Shown here: in pieces, positions 16,320 to 24,358 of the stretch | How the letters are laid out: the number at the start of each line of letters is the position of its first letter | Position numbering within the stretch: position 1 is the first letter of the stretch | Assembly (NCBI RefSeq): GCF_006385175.1 | Contig: NZ_VFIY01000003.1 | Location: 1 to 38,581 of the forward strand | Reading direction: 5' to 3' | DNA from: Emcibacter nanhaiensis | Lineage (GTDB): Bacteria; Pseudomonadota; Alphaproteobacteria; Sphingomonadales; Emcibacteraceae | DNA: 38,581 bases | The notes under the pieces: model-generated | The model's input: only the letters and a program-made list of their open reading frames with translations | Database searches by the model: none | What the model was told of the DNA's origin: nothing | Position numbers and translations under genes: made by a program

Positions 16320-17699
16320 TCAGTCGGCCGCCAGATATTTATCCACCTCCCGGTGGAATTTGGCGATACAGGCTTCCTCAAGCGCCAGGGTCATATGCTT
16401 CAGTCCCTTGTTGCGCAGGCCTCGCTGTTGCTGCGGCGCCTGGTCGTAGTCCTGCTGCAGGACCAGGAAGTAAGGGTAGCTGCCCTGTTCCTCGACCACG
16501 GTCAGTTCGGTTCGCGCTGCTTCCCGTTGCTCCTCCGGCAGCCAGGCATAGCGCACGACGTGCCAGATGCTTTTGTTGGGATCGCCGCTCTGATGCGGGA
16601 CCGGCACTACGGCCGTTGCTTCGCCCGCCCGCATGGACAGGAAGAAGTTCGGGAAGAACAGCCAGCCATAATGGTCGGTCATCTGATGATCGCTCAGGCC
16701 GCTCACATCCAGGCCTTTCTCGGACAGGGTCTCGCGGGTGGCTTTCTGCAGCAGCGTATGGCCGCTGACGCCTTCCGGGAATTCGATCTTGCCGTCGGCG
16801 TTAGTATAGTCTGCCACCAGCTTATCGAAGTGAGGCATGACTTCCTTGGCGCCGTGATAGGTGGCGGGCAGGCGGGTCCTGATGCCGTCCACTTCCTGTT
16901 CCGGGGAGAAGCCGTCCGTTTTTACTTCAAAGGGGGAAACAACCAGATGGTGATCGCCGATAAAGTTGTAGCGCTCCTTGCTGGGATCAAGCCGGATCAC
17001 ATCCCCCATCTGCGGATGGATGCCCTGGATGTGATAGCCTTCCTGGAAGGCGTCGACGACGACTTTCCAGTTGCAGTCCAGTTCCTCCTGAACATTCAGG
17101 CCGACCGGGATCATGTCTTCCAGATGATAGGGGGCGAGGTACTCGGCGGCTTCCTCACCCAGATACTCCATCAGCGGTTTGGCGTCCGGATCCGGGTTCA
17201 GGAAAATAAAGCCGGCAAAGGTGTCGACAGAGACCTTGGGCAGCCCAAGGTTATCCTTGTCGATCGGCCCCACCAGATCCGGCCGGGCGACACTGCGCAG
17301 GTTGCCTTCCAGGTTGAAGGACCATCTGTGGAAGGGGCATACCAGGGCGTTGGCATGGCCTTTTGCGCCGCTACAGACCGGGTTGCCGCGATGCGGGCAG
17401 GCGTTGACGAAGCCGCGGATTTTGTCATCCTTGCCCTTGACGACAATGAAGGACTGGTCGGCGAATTTATATTCCTTCCAGTCACCGGTTTCCGGCAGTT
17501 CATCCACACGTCCGGCGACCTGCCAGGTGCGCATCCAGATCTTGTCAATCTCCTGTTCGTGAATCTCACGGGAGGAATAGCGGTCGGTGCTCACCTGCAT
17601 TGTTGCCTGATCGTAGCCCAGGTCTGACAATCCCAGGCTTTTTTCAAAGCGTTTATCATCTGCGTAGACGCCATTGGCCTTTGCTTCAGCTGACGACAT
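16320..17699 (-). CDS. Rieske oxygenase alpha subunit (oxygenase 3)
   Basis: A 459-residue Rieske oxygenase. The cluster ligands are Cys101, His103, Cys121 and His124 (CPHRGNP ... CPFHRW). The iron site is in VVVDAFQEGYHIQGIH with His223 and His228 and an acidic residue upstream. It is the longest of the three alpha subunits here and has the choline-monooxygenase-like layout often found in terminal oxygenases of two-component systems. AAAGGAG precedes its ATG. It lies on the opposite strand from the long operon and has no reductase beside it, so it must borrow the reductase or ferredoxin from elsewhere. The substrate is unknown. Confidence 0.88.
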   Translation of the reverse strand: MSSAEAKANGVYADDKRFEKSLGLSDLGYDQATMQVSTDRYSSREIHEQEIDKIWMRTWQVAGRVDELPETGDWKEYKFADQSFIVVKGKDDKIRGFVNACPHRGNPVCSGAKGHANALVCPFHRWSFNLEGNLRSVARPDLVGPIDKDNLGLPKVSVDTFAGFIFLNPDPDAKPLMEYLGEEAAEYLAPYHLEDMIPVGLNVQEELDCNWKVVVDAFQEGYHIQGIHPQMGDVIRLDPSKERYNFIGDHHLVVSPFEVKTDGFSPEQEVDGIRTRLPATYHGAKEVMPHFDKLVADYTNADGKIEFPEGVSGHTLLQKATRETLSEKGLDVSGLSDHQMTDHYGWLFFPNFFLSMRAGEATAVVPVPHQSGDPNKSIWHVVRYAWLPEEQREAARTELTVVEEQGSYPYFLVLQQDYDQAPQQQRGLRNKGLKHMTLALEEACIAKFHREVDKYLAAD

Positions 17700-17956
17700 G
17701 GAAGACTCCTTTGTTCTAGAAAGATTTACCCTGTGCGTAATTTTATATCCCTCGCACTTGCTTCTGAACTCACCCTATGTTCAATCTTTATCCGTGTAAA
17801 TACGGGGTGGCGACGACCGTCTATTTCACATCAAGAAAACGAAAGAATGTGATCAAAAAAACGAAAATATCCTCCAAAAAAGGCTGTATTCTGCTAAAAA
17901 ATCCCCTTGTTCGATCCGGATGCAAGGTTCGTAAAAATCGAAATATTCTCACCTCT

Positions 17957-18826
17957 CTACATTAAATCGCCAGTCTGGTTTTCACGTATTTGTTTGCGAA
18001 ATTCTGTTGGCGTTTTGCCGGCAATGCGGCGAAAGGCTGTTGAGAAATAGGCGGGGCTTTTGAAGCCGAGCCGGCTCGACACCTCTTCGCAACTGACGTC
18101 ATTTCGCGCCAGCATGGTTTTCGCGGTACTGATGCGTTCTGAGGAAATATACTTATGAATCTGCCAGCCCGTGGTCGCCTTGAAAGAGCGGGCGAGATGT
18201 TCCTTGCTGATCCCGCAGATGCCGGCAAGATCGCCAAGGCTGGGGTATCCAAGTTCAATGGAAGCCTGAATGCGTTCCTCAATGCGGCGCAATTGCCAGG
18301 AGGCAAGCGGCTGGGACTCGCCTTTTCCTGAGCCCTTTTTTTCCAGTTTTCGGACATACCGGGCAAGTTCCACCAGCATCATGTTGGTTACGGACTCAAT
18401 GAGGAGTTCCCGGCCGTAACCTGGTTTTTCCAGTTCGGCATGGATCTCCTGCATAAGAACTTCGATCCGCTGGTTCCTGAGAGCTGCCAGGGACGTGGCA
18501 TATCGCTCCCATTTGTCCTTCGAAATTTGTGTCACGCGTTCCACATAGTCGGCATCATAAAAGCAGTAAAGGACACGCAGGTCGGATTCCAGCGGATAGA
18601 GGAAAACAGAACGTCCGGCCGGGAGAAAGCCTACTGAACGGACCCGCGGCAACATTTCAGGTGTTGCCAGATTTCCGATACGCAGCGGGGAGTGGTTGTC
18701 AGACAACCGTTGACACAGTGAGTATCCGGGAAAATGCGGGCGTTCACCGATACCTTGCCAGCTGATGGTGGCAAGGCGCACCGTTACATAGGGGAGAATG
18801 ACTTCTTTTTCTAGGTTCTGTTTCAT
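17957..18826 (-). CDS. AraC/XylS-family transcriptional regulator
   Basis: A 289-residue regulator. The C-terminal part from about residue 185 holds two helix-turn-helix motifs: LGDLAGICGISKEHLARSFKATTGW and the conserved second half ending SRLGFKSPAYFSTAFRRIAGKTPTEFRKQ. The N-terminal 170 residues are a divergent effector domain (RVRSVGFLPAGRSVFLYP) with no clear cupin motif visible. AraC proteins usually activate catabolic promoters from sites next to or overlapping the -35 element, exactly where the shared box sits in this window. Its own promoter at 18933-18976 carries that box, which suggests autoregulation. No good ribosome site precedes the ATG. The gene lies 257 bp upstream of the oxygenase 3 gene. 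Confidence 0.9.
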   Translation of the reverse strand: MKQNLEKEVILPYVTVRLATISWQGIGERPHFPGYSLCQRLSDNHSPLRIGNLATPEMLPRVRSVGFLPAGRSVFLYPLESDLRVLYCFYDADYVERVTQISKDKWERYATSLAALRNQRIEVLMQEIHAELEKPGYGRELLIESVTNMMLVELARYVRKLEKKGSGKGESQPLASWQLRRIEERIQASIELGYPSLGDLAGICGISKEHLARSFKATTGWQIHKYISSERISTAKTMLARNDVSCEEVSSRLGFKSPAYFSTAFRRIAGKTPTEFRKQIRENQTGDLM

Positions 18827-18932
18827 TGGCTAAGGTAGCCATTCCTGACTTTTGCGAAGTTGACTAATTTCATCAACGAATTTCACTCGTTGTGACCTGT
18901 TGCTTCCAGGAACTAGCTTAAATAAGTACAGT

Positions 18933-18976
18933 ATTATAGAATATGCGACCGCCGTGTAAAATCGATGGTAGTTATC
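18933..18976 (-). promoter_or_regulatory. Promoter of the AraC-family gene with shared box (site F)
   Basis: Read on the - strand: GATAA (18976-18972), seven bases, CGAT, then TTTACA (18960-18955), a 16-bp spacer and TATAAT (18938-18933). The box-to--35 distance is the same 11 bp as at the other sites. The -10 is consensus and the spacer is shorter than the usual 18, so basal activity is probably higher here, as would suit a regulator gene. The leader is about 100 nt. Confidence 0.7.
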
Positions 18977-19100
18977 ATTCCTATCAGGAGGAATTATGCG
19001 GGAACAAGTCCGGCGAGCAGGAGGGGTTTAACAGGTTTTATGCAGGCGAGGCTTCGAATCTTCAGGTGTCTGTCAGTGTATAAGCAGTGCGGATGTGTCT

Positions 19101-19146
19101 AATAAATAGTAACGATTTTACATTCTTTATTACCACCAGCTATCTT
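19101..19146 (+). promoter_or_regulatory. Promoter with shared box (site D), Old Yellow Enzyme and TonB receptor unit
   Basis: AATAA at 19101-19105, seven bases, CGAT, TTTACA at 19117-19122, an 18-bp spacer and TATCTT at 19141-19146. The spacing is identical to sites A, B, C and E. The leader to ATG 19292 is about 140 nt. Confidence 0.68.
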
Positions 19147-19291
19147 TTCACCGTACCGCATTCAGACACGCTTTTGTGAGTTTATCACGCAGGCGGGTTT
19201 GGTGTGTTAATATAGTGGAGCGGTTGTCTGCCACCCTTGTGGCGACACTCAGTAAATAAATAAGACCGGTAACGGTAGGAAAGAGATATTA

Positions 19292-20476
19292 ATGTCTTCA
19301 TCTTCCCGCATTGAAGCCCTTCTTGAGTCTGTAACTATCCGGGGCACAAAATTTCCCAATCGCGTGATCATGTCGCCGATGACTCGTGGCGCCTCTCCGA
19401 ATGGCGTGCCGAGTGCGGAGGTCGCCGCCTATTATGCGCGCCGGGCCGCGGGTGGCGTTGGGGCTATTTTTACTGAATCCGTCTTCATTGAAGACAAGGG
19501 CACCATGGGAAAATTCGATCTCGAAGGTGGTGATGACAAGAAAACCGGCTGGCCGGTCATGTTCGGCGAGGCCCCGCTGGAGGGCTGGCGCCGGGTGGTC
19601 GATGAAGTCCATGCCGCCGGGGGGCTGATCTTTCCGCAGCTGATGCATCTTGGCATTCAGCGCTCGCCGGCCAAGGGCCAGAGCTGGTCCGATATTCATA
19701 TTTCCAGCCCGAGCGGAATCTGGGGGACACCGGAGCAGATCGCTGCGCTGCCTGAGGAAAAGGCGGCGGTGATGAACTGTCCCGGGAAAGCCATGACCGA
19801 GGACGAAATCTGGGCGGTGATCAAGGCCTTCGGCGATGCCGCAGCCAACGCCAAGTCGGTTGGCTTTGACGGTATTGCCCTGCATGGCGGCCACGGCTAT
19901 CTGATTGATAATTTTATGCGGGAAGAGACCAACCAGCGGACCGATGACTGGGGCGGCGACCACGTAGGGCGCATGCGTTTTGCCGTGGAAGTGGTCAAAG
20001 CCGTTCGCAAGGCGGTTGGTGACGACACGCTGATTTCCTTCCGTTTCTCGCAATGGACCCACCATGATGTGGATGCCATGCTGACCAAGAATTCCGATGA
20101 GCTTAAGGGCATCCTGGACCTGCTGGCAGAAGCAGGGGTCGATATTTTTGAGGCAAGCGCCCGTGATTTCCGTGATCCGGTGTATGAAGGATCGGATCTC
20201 AATATTTCCGGATGGACGAAAAAACTGATCGATAAGCCGGTCGTGATGGTCGGCGGGACCGGCGTGCGCCGGGAACGCCATGAGTCAGCTCTGACACCGC
20301 CGCAGGTTGTTGATAATGTTGACGAAATTATGGAGCGATATGCGGCTGGCGAATTCGATTTCCTCGCCATTGGTCGTGCTCTTCTGAATGATCCTAACTG
20401 GCTGCAGCGTGCGAGCGCGGGCGAGCCGTTCCTGGATTTCAATCCGGCATGCCTGAAAATGGGGTACGTCGAGTAA
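19292..20476 (+). CDS. NADH:flavin oxidoreductase / Old Yellow Enzyme family
   Basis: A 394-residue single-domain (beta/alpha)8 FMN enzyme. VIMSPMTRGAS (26-34) binds FMN, and the active-site block ALHGGHGYLIDNF has His198, His201 and Tyr203. The C-terminal FLAIGRALLNDPNWL closes the barrel. The 4Fe-4S cysteines and second domain of 2,4-dienoyl-CoA reductases are missing, so this is an OYE-type ene-reductase that reduces activated C=C bonds with NAD(P)H. It is the first gene after a shared-box promoter and precedes the outer-membrane receptor, so it may act early on an imported unsaturated ketone or ring. AGGAAAGAG precedes the ATG. Confidence 0.88.
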   Translation: MSSSSRIEALLESVTIRGTKFPNRVIMSPMTRGASPNGVPSAEVAAYYARRAAGGVGAIFTESVFIEDKGTMGKFDLEGGDDKKTGWPVMFGEAPLEGWRRVVDEVHAAGGLIFPQLMHLGIQRSPAKGQSWSDIHISSPSGIWGTPEQIAALPEEKAAVMNCPGKAMTEDEIWAVIKAFGDAAANAKSVGFDGIALHGGHGYLIDNFMREETNQRTDDWGGDHVGRMRFAVEVVKAVRKAVGDDTLISFRFSQWTHHDVDAMLTKNSDELKGILDLLAEAGVDIFEASARDFRDPVYEGSDLNISGWTKKLIDKPVVMVGGTGVRRERHESALTPPQVVDNVDEIMERYAAGEFDFLAIGRALLNDPNWLQRASAGEPFLDFNPACLKMGYVE

Positions 20477-20501
20477 TCATCACTACAATTTAAATTGCAG
20501 A

Positions 20502-20529
20502 CATCTGAAGATTTATTTTGCTTCAGATG
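20502..20529 (+). terminator. Hairpin between the OYE gene and the TonB receptor gene
   Basis: CATCTGAAG (20502-20510) pairs with CTTCAGATG (20521-20529), loop 10 nt. No T-tract follows, so it may be a leaky attenuator or a processing site. A perfect 12-bp palindrome CAATTTAAATTG lies just upstream at 20486-20497. Confidence 0.45.
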
Positions 20530-20627
20530 CAAAGGATTAACGTGCTGGTGTCTCGTTGATCTTCTGCGACTGAATAATTTCAGCGCAACTCATTTCATGA
20601 CACCAAGGGAGTAAACGGGAGTAGTAT

Positions 20628-23102
20628 ATGACTAGAAAACTTTCCACGGGGCTACTTACAGTAGCGATCGCAGCAGGGTCGGCAACATGGGTCGCACCTG
20701 CATTCGCAAATGATACGATGGTGCTCGAAGAGATCACCGTTACAGCGCGTAAGCGTGAAGAATCCATTATGAAAGTGCCGGTGACCACCTCCGTGCTCGG
20801 TGGTGAAACGCTGGACCAGTATGCCATTAGCGATGTTGCCGGTGTCGCCGACAAAACACCGGGCCTGAACTTCAGTAACGGTCCGACCGCATCCGGCGTG
20901 CTGGTGTCCATGCGCGGTATCGGTACCGGCACCAACAACCCGGCCATTGACCAGTCTATTGCCTTTGTGATTGACGGCATGCAGTTTACCCAGGGTCTCG
21001 CCTTTGAAATGGCGACGCTGGATATGGCCCAGGTTGAAGTGATGAAAGGCCCGCAGGCGCTGTTTTTCGGCAAGGCGGCCCCGGCCGGCGTGATCTCTGT
21101 CCGGACCGCAGACCCGAGCGATGAGTTCGAAGTGAAACTGCGCACCGGTTATGAGTTTGAGGCTCAGGAACGGATGGGCGAGATCGTGATTTCCGGTCCC
21201 GTTACCGATACCCTCGGCCTGAGGATTGCCGGTCAGTATTCCAAAATGGACGGCTATTTCAAGAATGACGCCGAAGTGGGCAACTCAGCCTTTGGTGCCC
21301 TTGGCGCCGCGCCGGTTGTCTATGACGAGTTTCCGAACCGCGAGCAGGTTCTGGTTCGTGGTACAGCAGTCTGGACGCCGACTGACAATTTCAAAGCCCG
21401 CCTGAAACTGAACTTCTCAGATACGGAAATCCAGGGTTTTGGATCCGAGCCGCAGCTTGTTTCCTGTCCGGAAGGAACGGATACCTTCTTCAGCTTTATT
21501 CCCGGCCTGACTTTCATCGGCGGAGAAACATGTGATGTTGATGAAACCCAAAACCTGATTTACATGGATCCGGATTATTTCCCGGGCATTTACAATGACG
21601 GTATTCCGTTTGCAGACATTCAGCAGTTCTTCGGTTCTCTTGAAATGAGCTATGACATTAATGACGAACTCGGTTTGACATCAGTCACCGGTTTCTATGA
21701 TGTTGATCAGGCCTCCATGTTCAACGGGTCCATTACGACGTCTCTTGGCACCCCGTTCGCCATTCAAGGTAAAATGGACCGCAAGGACTTTACCCAGGAA
21801 CTGCGCCTGACTTCAGATTACGCCGGAGCGTTTAACTTTATGCTGGGCGCCTTCTATCAGAAGGGCGATACGGACTTCCTGTCCAGCCTGCCGGCCAACC
21901 AGGCCTGGCCTGCACTGTTCGCAGCACTTGGTGAAGCAACTCCGTGGCCGCCGGCCCTTGCCTGGGCGGATCATCACATCGATTCCGAAACAATCTCTTT
22001 CTTCGGTCAGGTGTTGTATGAAATCACGCCGGAACTGGAAATCGGCGCCGGTGTGCGCTGGACTGACGAACAGCGCGATCACAGCGTAATGAACAGGCTG
22101 CTGGAGCGGTTCAACCTCGGCCCGGCATTGCCTGTTGACCTGGCGCGTCCGTCACTCAGTTCTTCCAACTGGTCACCTGAACTGTCCATCACCTACACGC
22201 CGACGGATGAGTTGACCATCTATGGTAACTTCAAACGCGCCTACAAGTCCGGTTCCTTTGACGTGGGCGGCGGCGCCAATGACGGTGATGACAAAGCATT
22301 TGACGATGAAATGGTCAGAGGCGGCGAACTTGGTGTGAAGGCCCTGCTGGCGGACGGCGCCCTGATGCTCAATGCTTCCGGTTATTACTATGAGTATGAA
22401 GATATGCAGGTTGAGACACGCATCTTCGATCCGGTGAATGGTACAGTGGCTGTGCGCACAGTTAACGCCGCGTCCTCTGAAATCTACGGTGTCGATGTGG
22501 ATCTGACCTATGCCGTGCCGAATGTCGATGGCTTGACCCTGTATGCTTCTGCAAACTGGAACACAGCGAAATATACAGACTTTGACAATGCCCAGTGTTA
22601 CACCGGCCAGACCCAGGCCCAGGGATGTAATATTGATGTCAATGGTGATGGTATCGGCGACAACCAGGACCTGACCGGCGAGCCGCTGCTGCGCGCTCCG
22701 AAATGGATGGCCAATGCCGGCTTTGACTATATGACCGATGTGTCAAATGATCTGACCCTGAACCTGGCGGGTAACCTGAGTTATTCAGACTCCTATTCGG
22801 CCTCCAGCACCAACTATGCTGATGCCTACCAGGACAGCTACGTCAAGCTGAGCGCCAATGTCGGTCTTAGCAGCAACGAAGGCGGCTGGAGAGTAGAGCT
22901 TATCGGCGACAACCTGACTGACGAATATGTCTATGGTAACTGTGCCCCTGCCGGCTATGCCGACAGCCTGTTGTTCGGTCAGGATGCGGCCTTTGCCGGA
23001 ACCGGTACCGTGATGGGCGGTCCGGGTGGACAGGCAGAAACAGCCTGCTTCACGTCCCGCGGCCGCAGTGTCTGGCTCCGCCTGACCGTAGACATCAACT
23101 AG
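20628..23102 (+). CDS. TonB-dependent outer-membrane receptor
   Basis: An 824-residue receptor. Residues 1-27 are a signal peptide (hydrophobic LLTVAIAAGSATWVA then AFA). The TonB box and start of the plug follow (LEEITVTARKREES, about 33-46), then SVRGIG-type plug strands and a long beta-barrel rich in alternating aromatic strands. The last residues are WLRLTVDIN, so the usual terminal aromatic is missing although the final strand is otherwise normal. It should import the island's substrate or a related ligand across the outer membrane with energy from TonB-ExbBD; no TonB genes are in the window. Its placement among catabolic genes argues for an organic substrate rather than a siderophore. 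GGGAG precedes the ATG. Confidence 0.93.
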   Translation: MTRKLSTGLLTVAIAAGSATWVAPAFANDTMVLEEITVTARKREESIMKVPVTTSVLGGETLDQYAISDVAGVADKTPGLNFSNGPTASGVLVSMRGIGTGTNNPAIDQSIAFVIDGMQFTQGLAFEMATLDMAQVEVMKGPQALFFGKAAPAGVISVRTADPSDEFEVKLRTGYEFEAQERMGEIVISGPVTDTLGLRIAGQYSKMDGYFKNDAEVGNSAFGALGAAPVVYDEFPNREQVLVRGTAVWTPTDNFKARLKLNFSDTEIQGFGSEPQLVSCPEGTDTFFSFIPGLTFIGGETCDVDETQNLIYMDPDYFPGIYNDGIPFADIQQFFGSLEMSYDINDELGLTSVTGFYDVDQASMFNGSITTSLGTPFAIQGKMDRKDFTQELRLTSDYAGAFNFMLGAFYQKGDTDFLSSLPANQAWPALFAALGEATPWPPALAWADHHIDSETISFFGQVLYEITPELEIGAGVRWTDEQRDHSVMNRLLERFNLGPALPVDLARPSLSSSNWSPELSITYTPTDELTIYGNFKRAYKSGSFDVGGGANDGDDKAFDDEMVRGGELGVKALLADGALMLNASGYYYEYEDMQVETRIFDPVNGTVAVRTVNAASSEIYGVDVDLTYAVPNVDGLTLYASANWNTAKYTDFDNAQCYTGQTQAQGCNIDVNGDGIGDNQDLTGEPLLRAPKWMANAGFDYMTDVSNDLTLNLAGNLSYSDSYSASSTNYADAYQDSYVKLSANVGLSSNEGGWRVELIGDNLTDEYVYGNCAPAGYADSLLFGQDAAFAGTGTVMGGPGGQAETACFTSRGRSVWLRLTVDIN

Positions 23103-23144
23103 TCCTACAGAAAATAGCTCCGGTCTGCCGGAGCTGATCTCTGG

Positions 23145-23181
23145 ACGGAAGGCGCGTTTTCCCAGGCGCCTTCCGTTTTTT
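23145..23181 (+). terminator. Intrinsic terminator after the TonB receptor gene
   Basis: ACGGAAGGCGC (23145-23155) pairs perfectly with GCGCCTTCCGT (23166-23176), an 11-bp stem with a 10-nt loop, followed by a run of T's (TTTTTTCTTTT). This is the clearest intrinsic terminator in the window. Confidence 0.92.
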
Positions 23182-23302
23182 CTTTTGGCCGGATTTATGT
23201 CGGTTATGCAGACGTTCAGAGGAGGTAGAAATTCTCTGCGGACAACCCCTGGAAAGGGCAGAAATGCGGGGGTTGTGTCACATAACTCAAGCCGATACAT
23301 CC

Positions 23303-23348
23303 GATAAGGAATAATGATTTTACAATGTTTCCCGGCATCCGATAAGGT
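23303..23348 (+). promoter_or_regulatory. Promoter with shared box (site B), first TauD gene
   Basis: GATAA at 23303-23307, seven bases, TGAT, TTTACA at 23319-23324, an 18-bp spacer and TAAGGT at 23343-23348. CCGATAAG is repeated in the -10 region. The leader to ATG 23486 is about 130 nt. Confidence 0.7.
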
Positions 23349-23485
23349 TGACTAAATATATGGATGCAGGTGGAACAAAGTCAGTGTTGCAGCAAAAAAA
23401 CTAGTTGCCGGCACTGACGTCCTGAACGGTTTCGCCGAAGCGAAACAAACACAAGATTTCTAAGTTTATTTTGGGAGATAAGGTT

Positions 23486-24310
23486 ATGACAGGCGTTCTC
23501 AAGGCCGAAGACATCAAGCCGAAAATCGGATCAAGGATTCTTAACAGCAAGGAAGAGCTGCTGAGCGGTGAGTTTTCCGCCGAGATCAGGGACCTGCTGG
23601 AACAGCGCGGTGTGCTGGTATTCCCGAAGATCAACTTTAACGACGAAGAGCAGCTTGCCTTCACCAGGACACTGGGGACTGTTGCCAAGGAGCGTAGCGG
23701 TGAAGAGGTGTTTCCAATTTCACTGGATCCCAAAGTTTCCTCTGGGGTGGATTATCTGAAAGGCGCCTTTTACTGGCACTTTGACGGTACCATTCAACCG
23801 ATGCCGATCCTGGCGTCCCTGTTGAGCTCCAAGGTGCTGCCGCCGAGCGGAGGCAACACCGAATTCGCCAACTGCTACGCCGCCTACGAAGATCTTCCCG
23901 AGGAAGAGAAAGAGCGGATCAAAGACCTGAAGGTTATGCATTCCACCTGGAACTCTCTGCTCTACTACGAGCCGGAGCCGAACCAGGAAAAGCTCAAGCA
24001 GTGGATTGAACTGGGCGAGAAGGAGCTGCCGCTGGTGTGGACTCATACATCCGGTCGTAAATCCCTGGTGCTGGGCTGTACCGCCCACCATGTTGTTGGC
24101 GTCGATCACAATGAGAGCGCCCTGATCCTCAACGGACTGCGGGAATGGGCGACCAGCGAGCCTTATCACTACAGCCACGAATGGTCAGTGGGCGATATGG
24201 TGATGTGGGACAATACGGGCACCCTTCACCGCGCCATGCCCTATCCGATGGACAGCGGCCGCGAACTGCACCGCACCAAGCTGGCAGGCGAAGAGCCGAT
24301 TGCGGCCTGA
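23486..24310 (+). CDS. TauD/TfdA-family Fe(II)/2-oxoglutarate-dependent dioxygenase (first copy)
   Basis: A 274-residue enzyme with a double-stranded beta-helix core. The metal triad is His98-x-Asp100 (WHFDGT) and His248 (GTLHRAMPY). An arginine at 259 or 263 (GRELHRTKL) should bind 2-oxoglutarate. Relatives hydroxylate or oxidatively cleave ethers, sulfonates or side chains. ATG 23486 is preceded by GGGAG; an upstream in-frame TTG at 23471 is less likely. It is the first gene of a unit that continues into a luciferase-like monooxygenase and an esterase. A paralogue of exactly the same length lies at 36474; hand alignment gives 58 differences in 274 residues (about 79% identity), with all catalytic residues shared. 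Confidence 0.88.
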   Translation: MTGVLKAEDIKPKIGSRILNSKEELLSGEFSAEIRDLLEQRGVLVFPKINFNDEEQLAFTRTLGTVAKERSGEEVFPISLDPKVSSGVDYLKGAFYWHFDGTIQPMPILASLLSSKVLPPSGGNTEFANCYAAYEDLPEEEKERIKDLKVMHSTWNSLLYYEPEPNQEKLKQWIELGEKELPLVWTHTSGRKSLVLGCTAHHVVGVDHNESALILNGLREWATSEPYHYSHEWSVGDMVMWDNTGTLHRAMPYPMDSGRELHRTKLAGEEPIAA

Positions 24311-24358
24311 TCGCATACGCCGAATTTATACGAATATTTTAAAAGCAGGAGCAAGAAT

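Larger units (their letters stand above)
18827..19291. other. Divergent regulatory region between the AraC gene and the Old Yellow Enzyme gene
   Basis: This 465-bp gap holds two back-to-back promoters with the shared box. One reads leftwards to the AraC gene (18933-18976), the other rightwards to the flavin oxidoreductase (19101-19146). Between the boxes lie about 120 bp with no recognised gene; a GGAGGAATTATG at 18988 begins an open frame that does not look like a real protein. Confidence 0.65.
23103..23485. other. Intergenic region with terminator and TauD promoter
   Basis: This 383-bp region begins with a 7-bp hairpin (GCTCCGG at 23117-23123 with CCGGAGC at 23128-23134) and a strong intrinsic terminator, then carries shared-box promoter B. 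Extra copies of CCGATA lie on both sides of the box (23292 and 23339), which may be further half-sites. No gene is seen. Confidence 0.65.

Noticed and set aside
16209-17627. Open frame of 472 codons on the + strand
   Set aside because: Antisense to the Rieske oxygenase at 16320-17699, whose cluster and iron motifs are complete; the + frame shows no known domain.
17772-17800. Possible - strand promoter for oxygenase 3 (TTTACA, 17 bp, TAGGGT)
   Set aside because: The -35 resembles the shared-box promoters, but the RATAA box and CGAT are missing and the -10 is poor. It may be real but is not supported beyond chance.
17826-17853. Inverted repeat TCACAT ... ATGTGA suggesting a CRP-type site
   Set aside because: The arms are in the wrong order and the 15-bp spacer is too long for the CRP consensus; the region is simply A-rich.
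17931-17950. Near match to the regulon core on the - strand (TTTCGATTTTTACG)
   Set aside because: It has one extra T, no correctly spaced RATAA and no -10, and lies at the end of the AraC gene.
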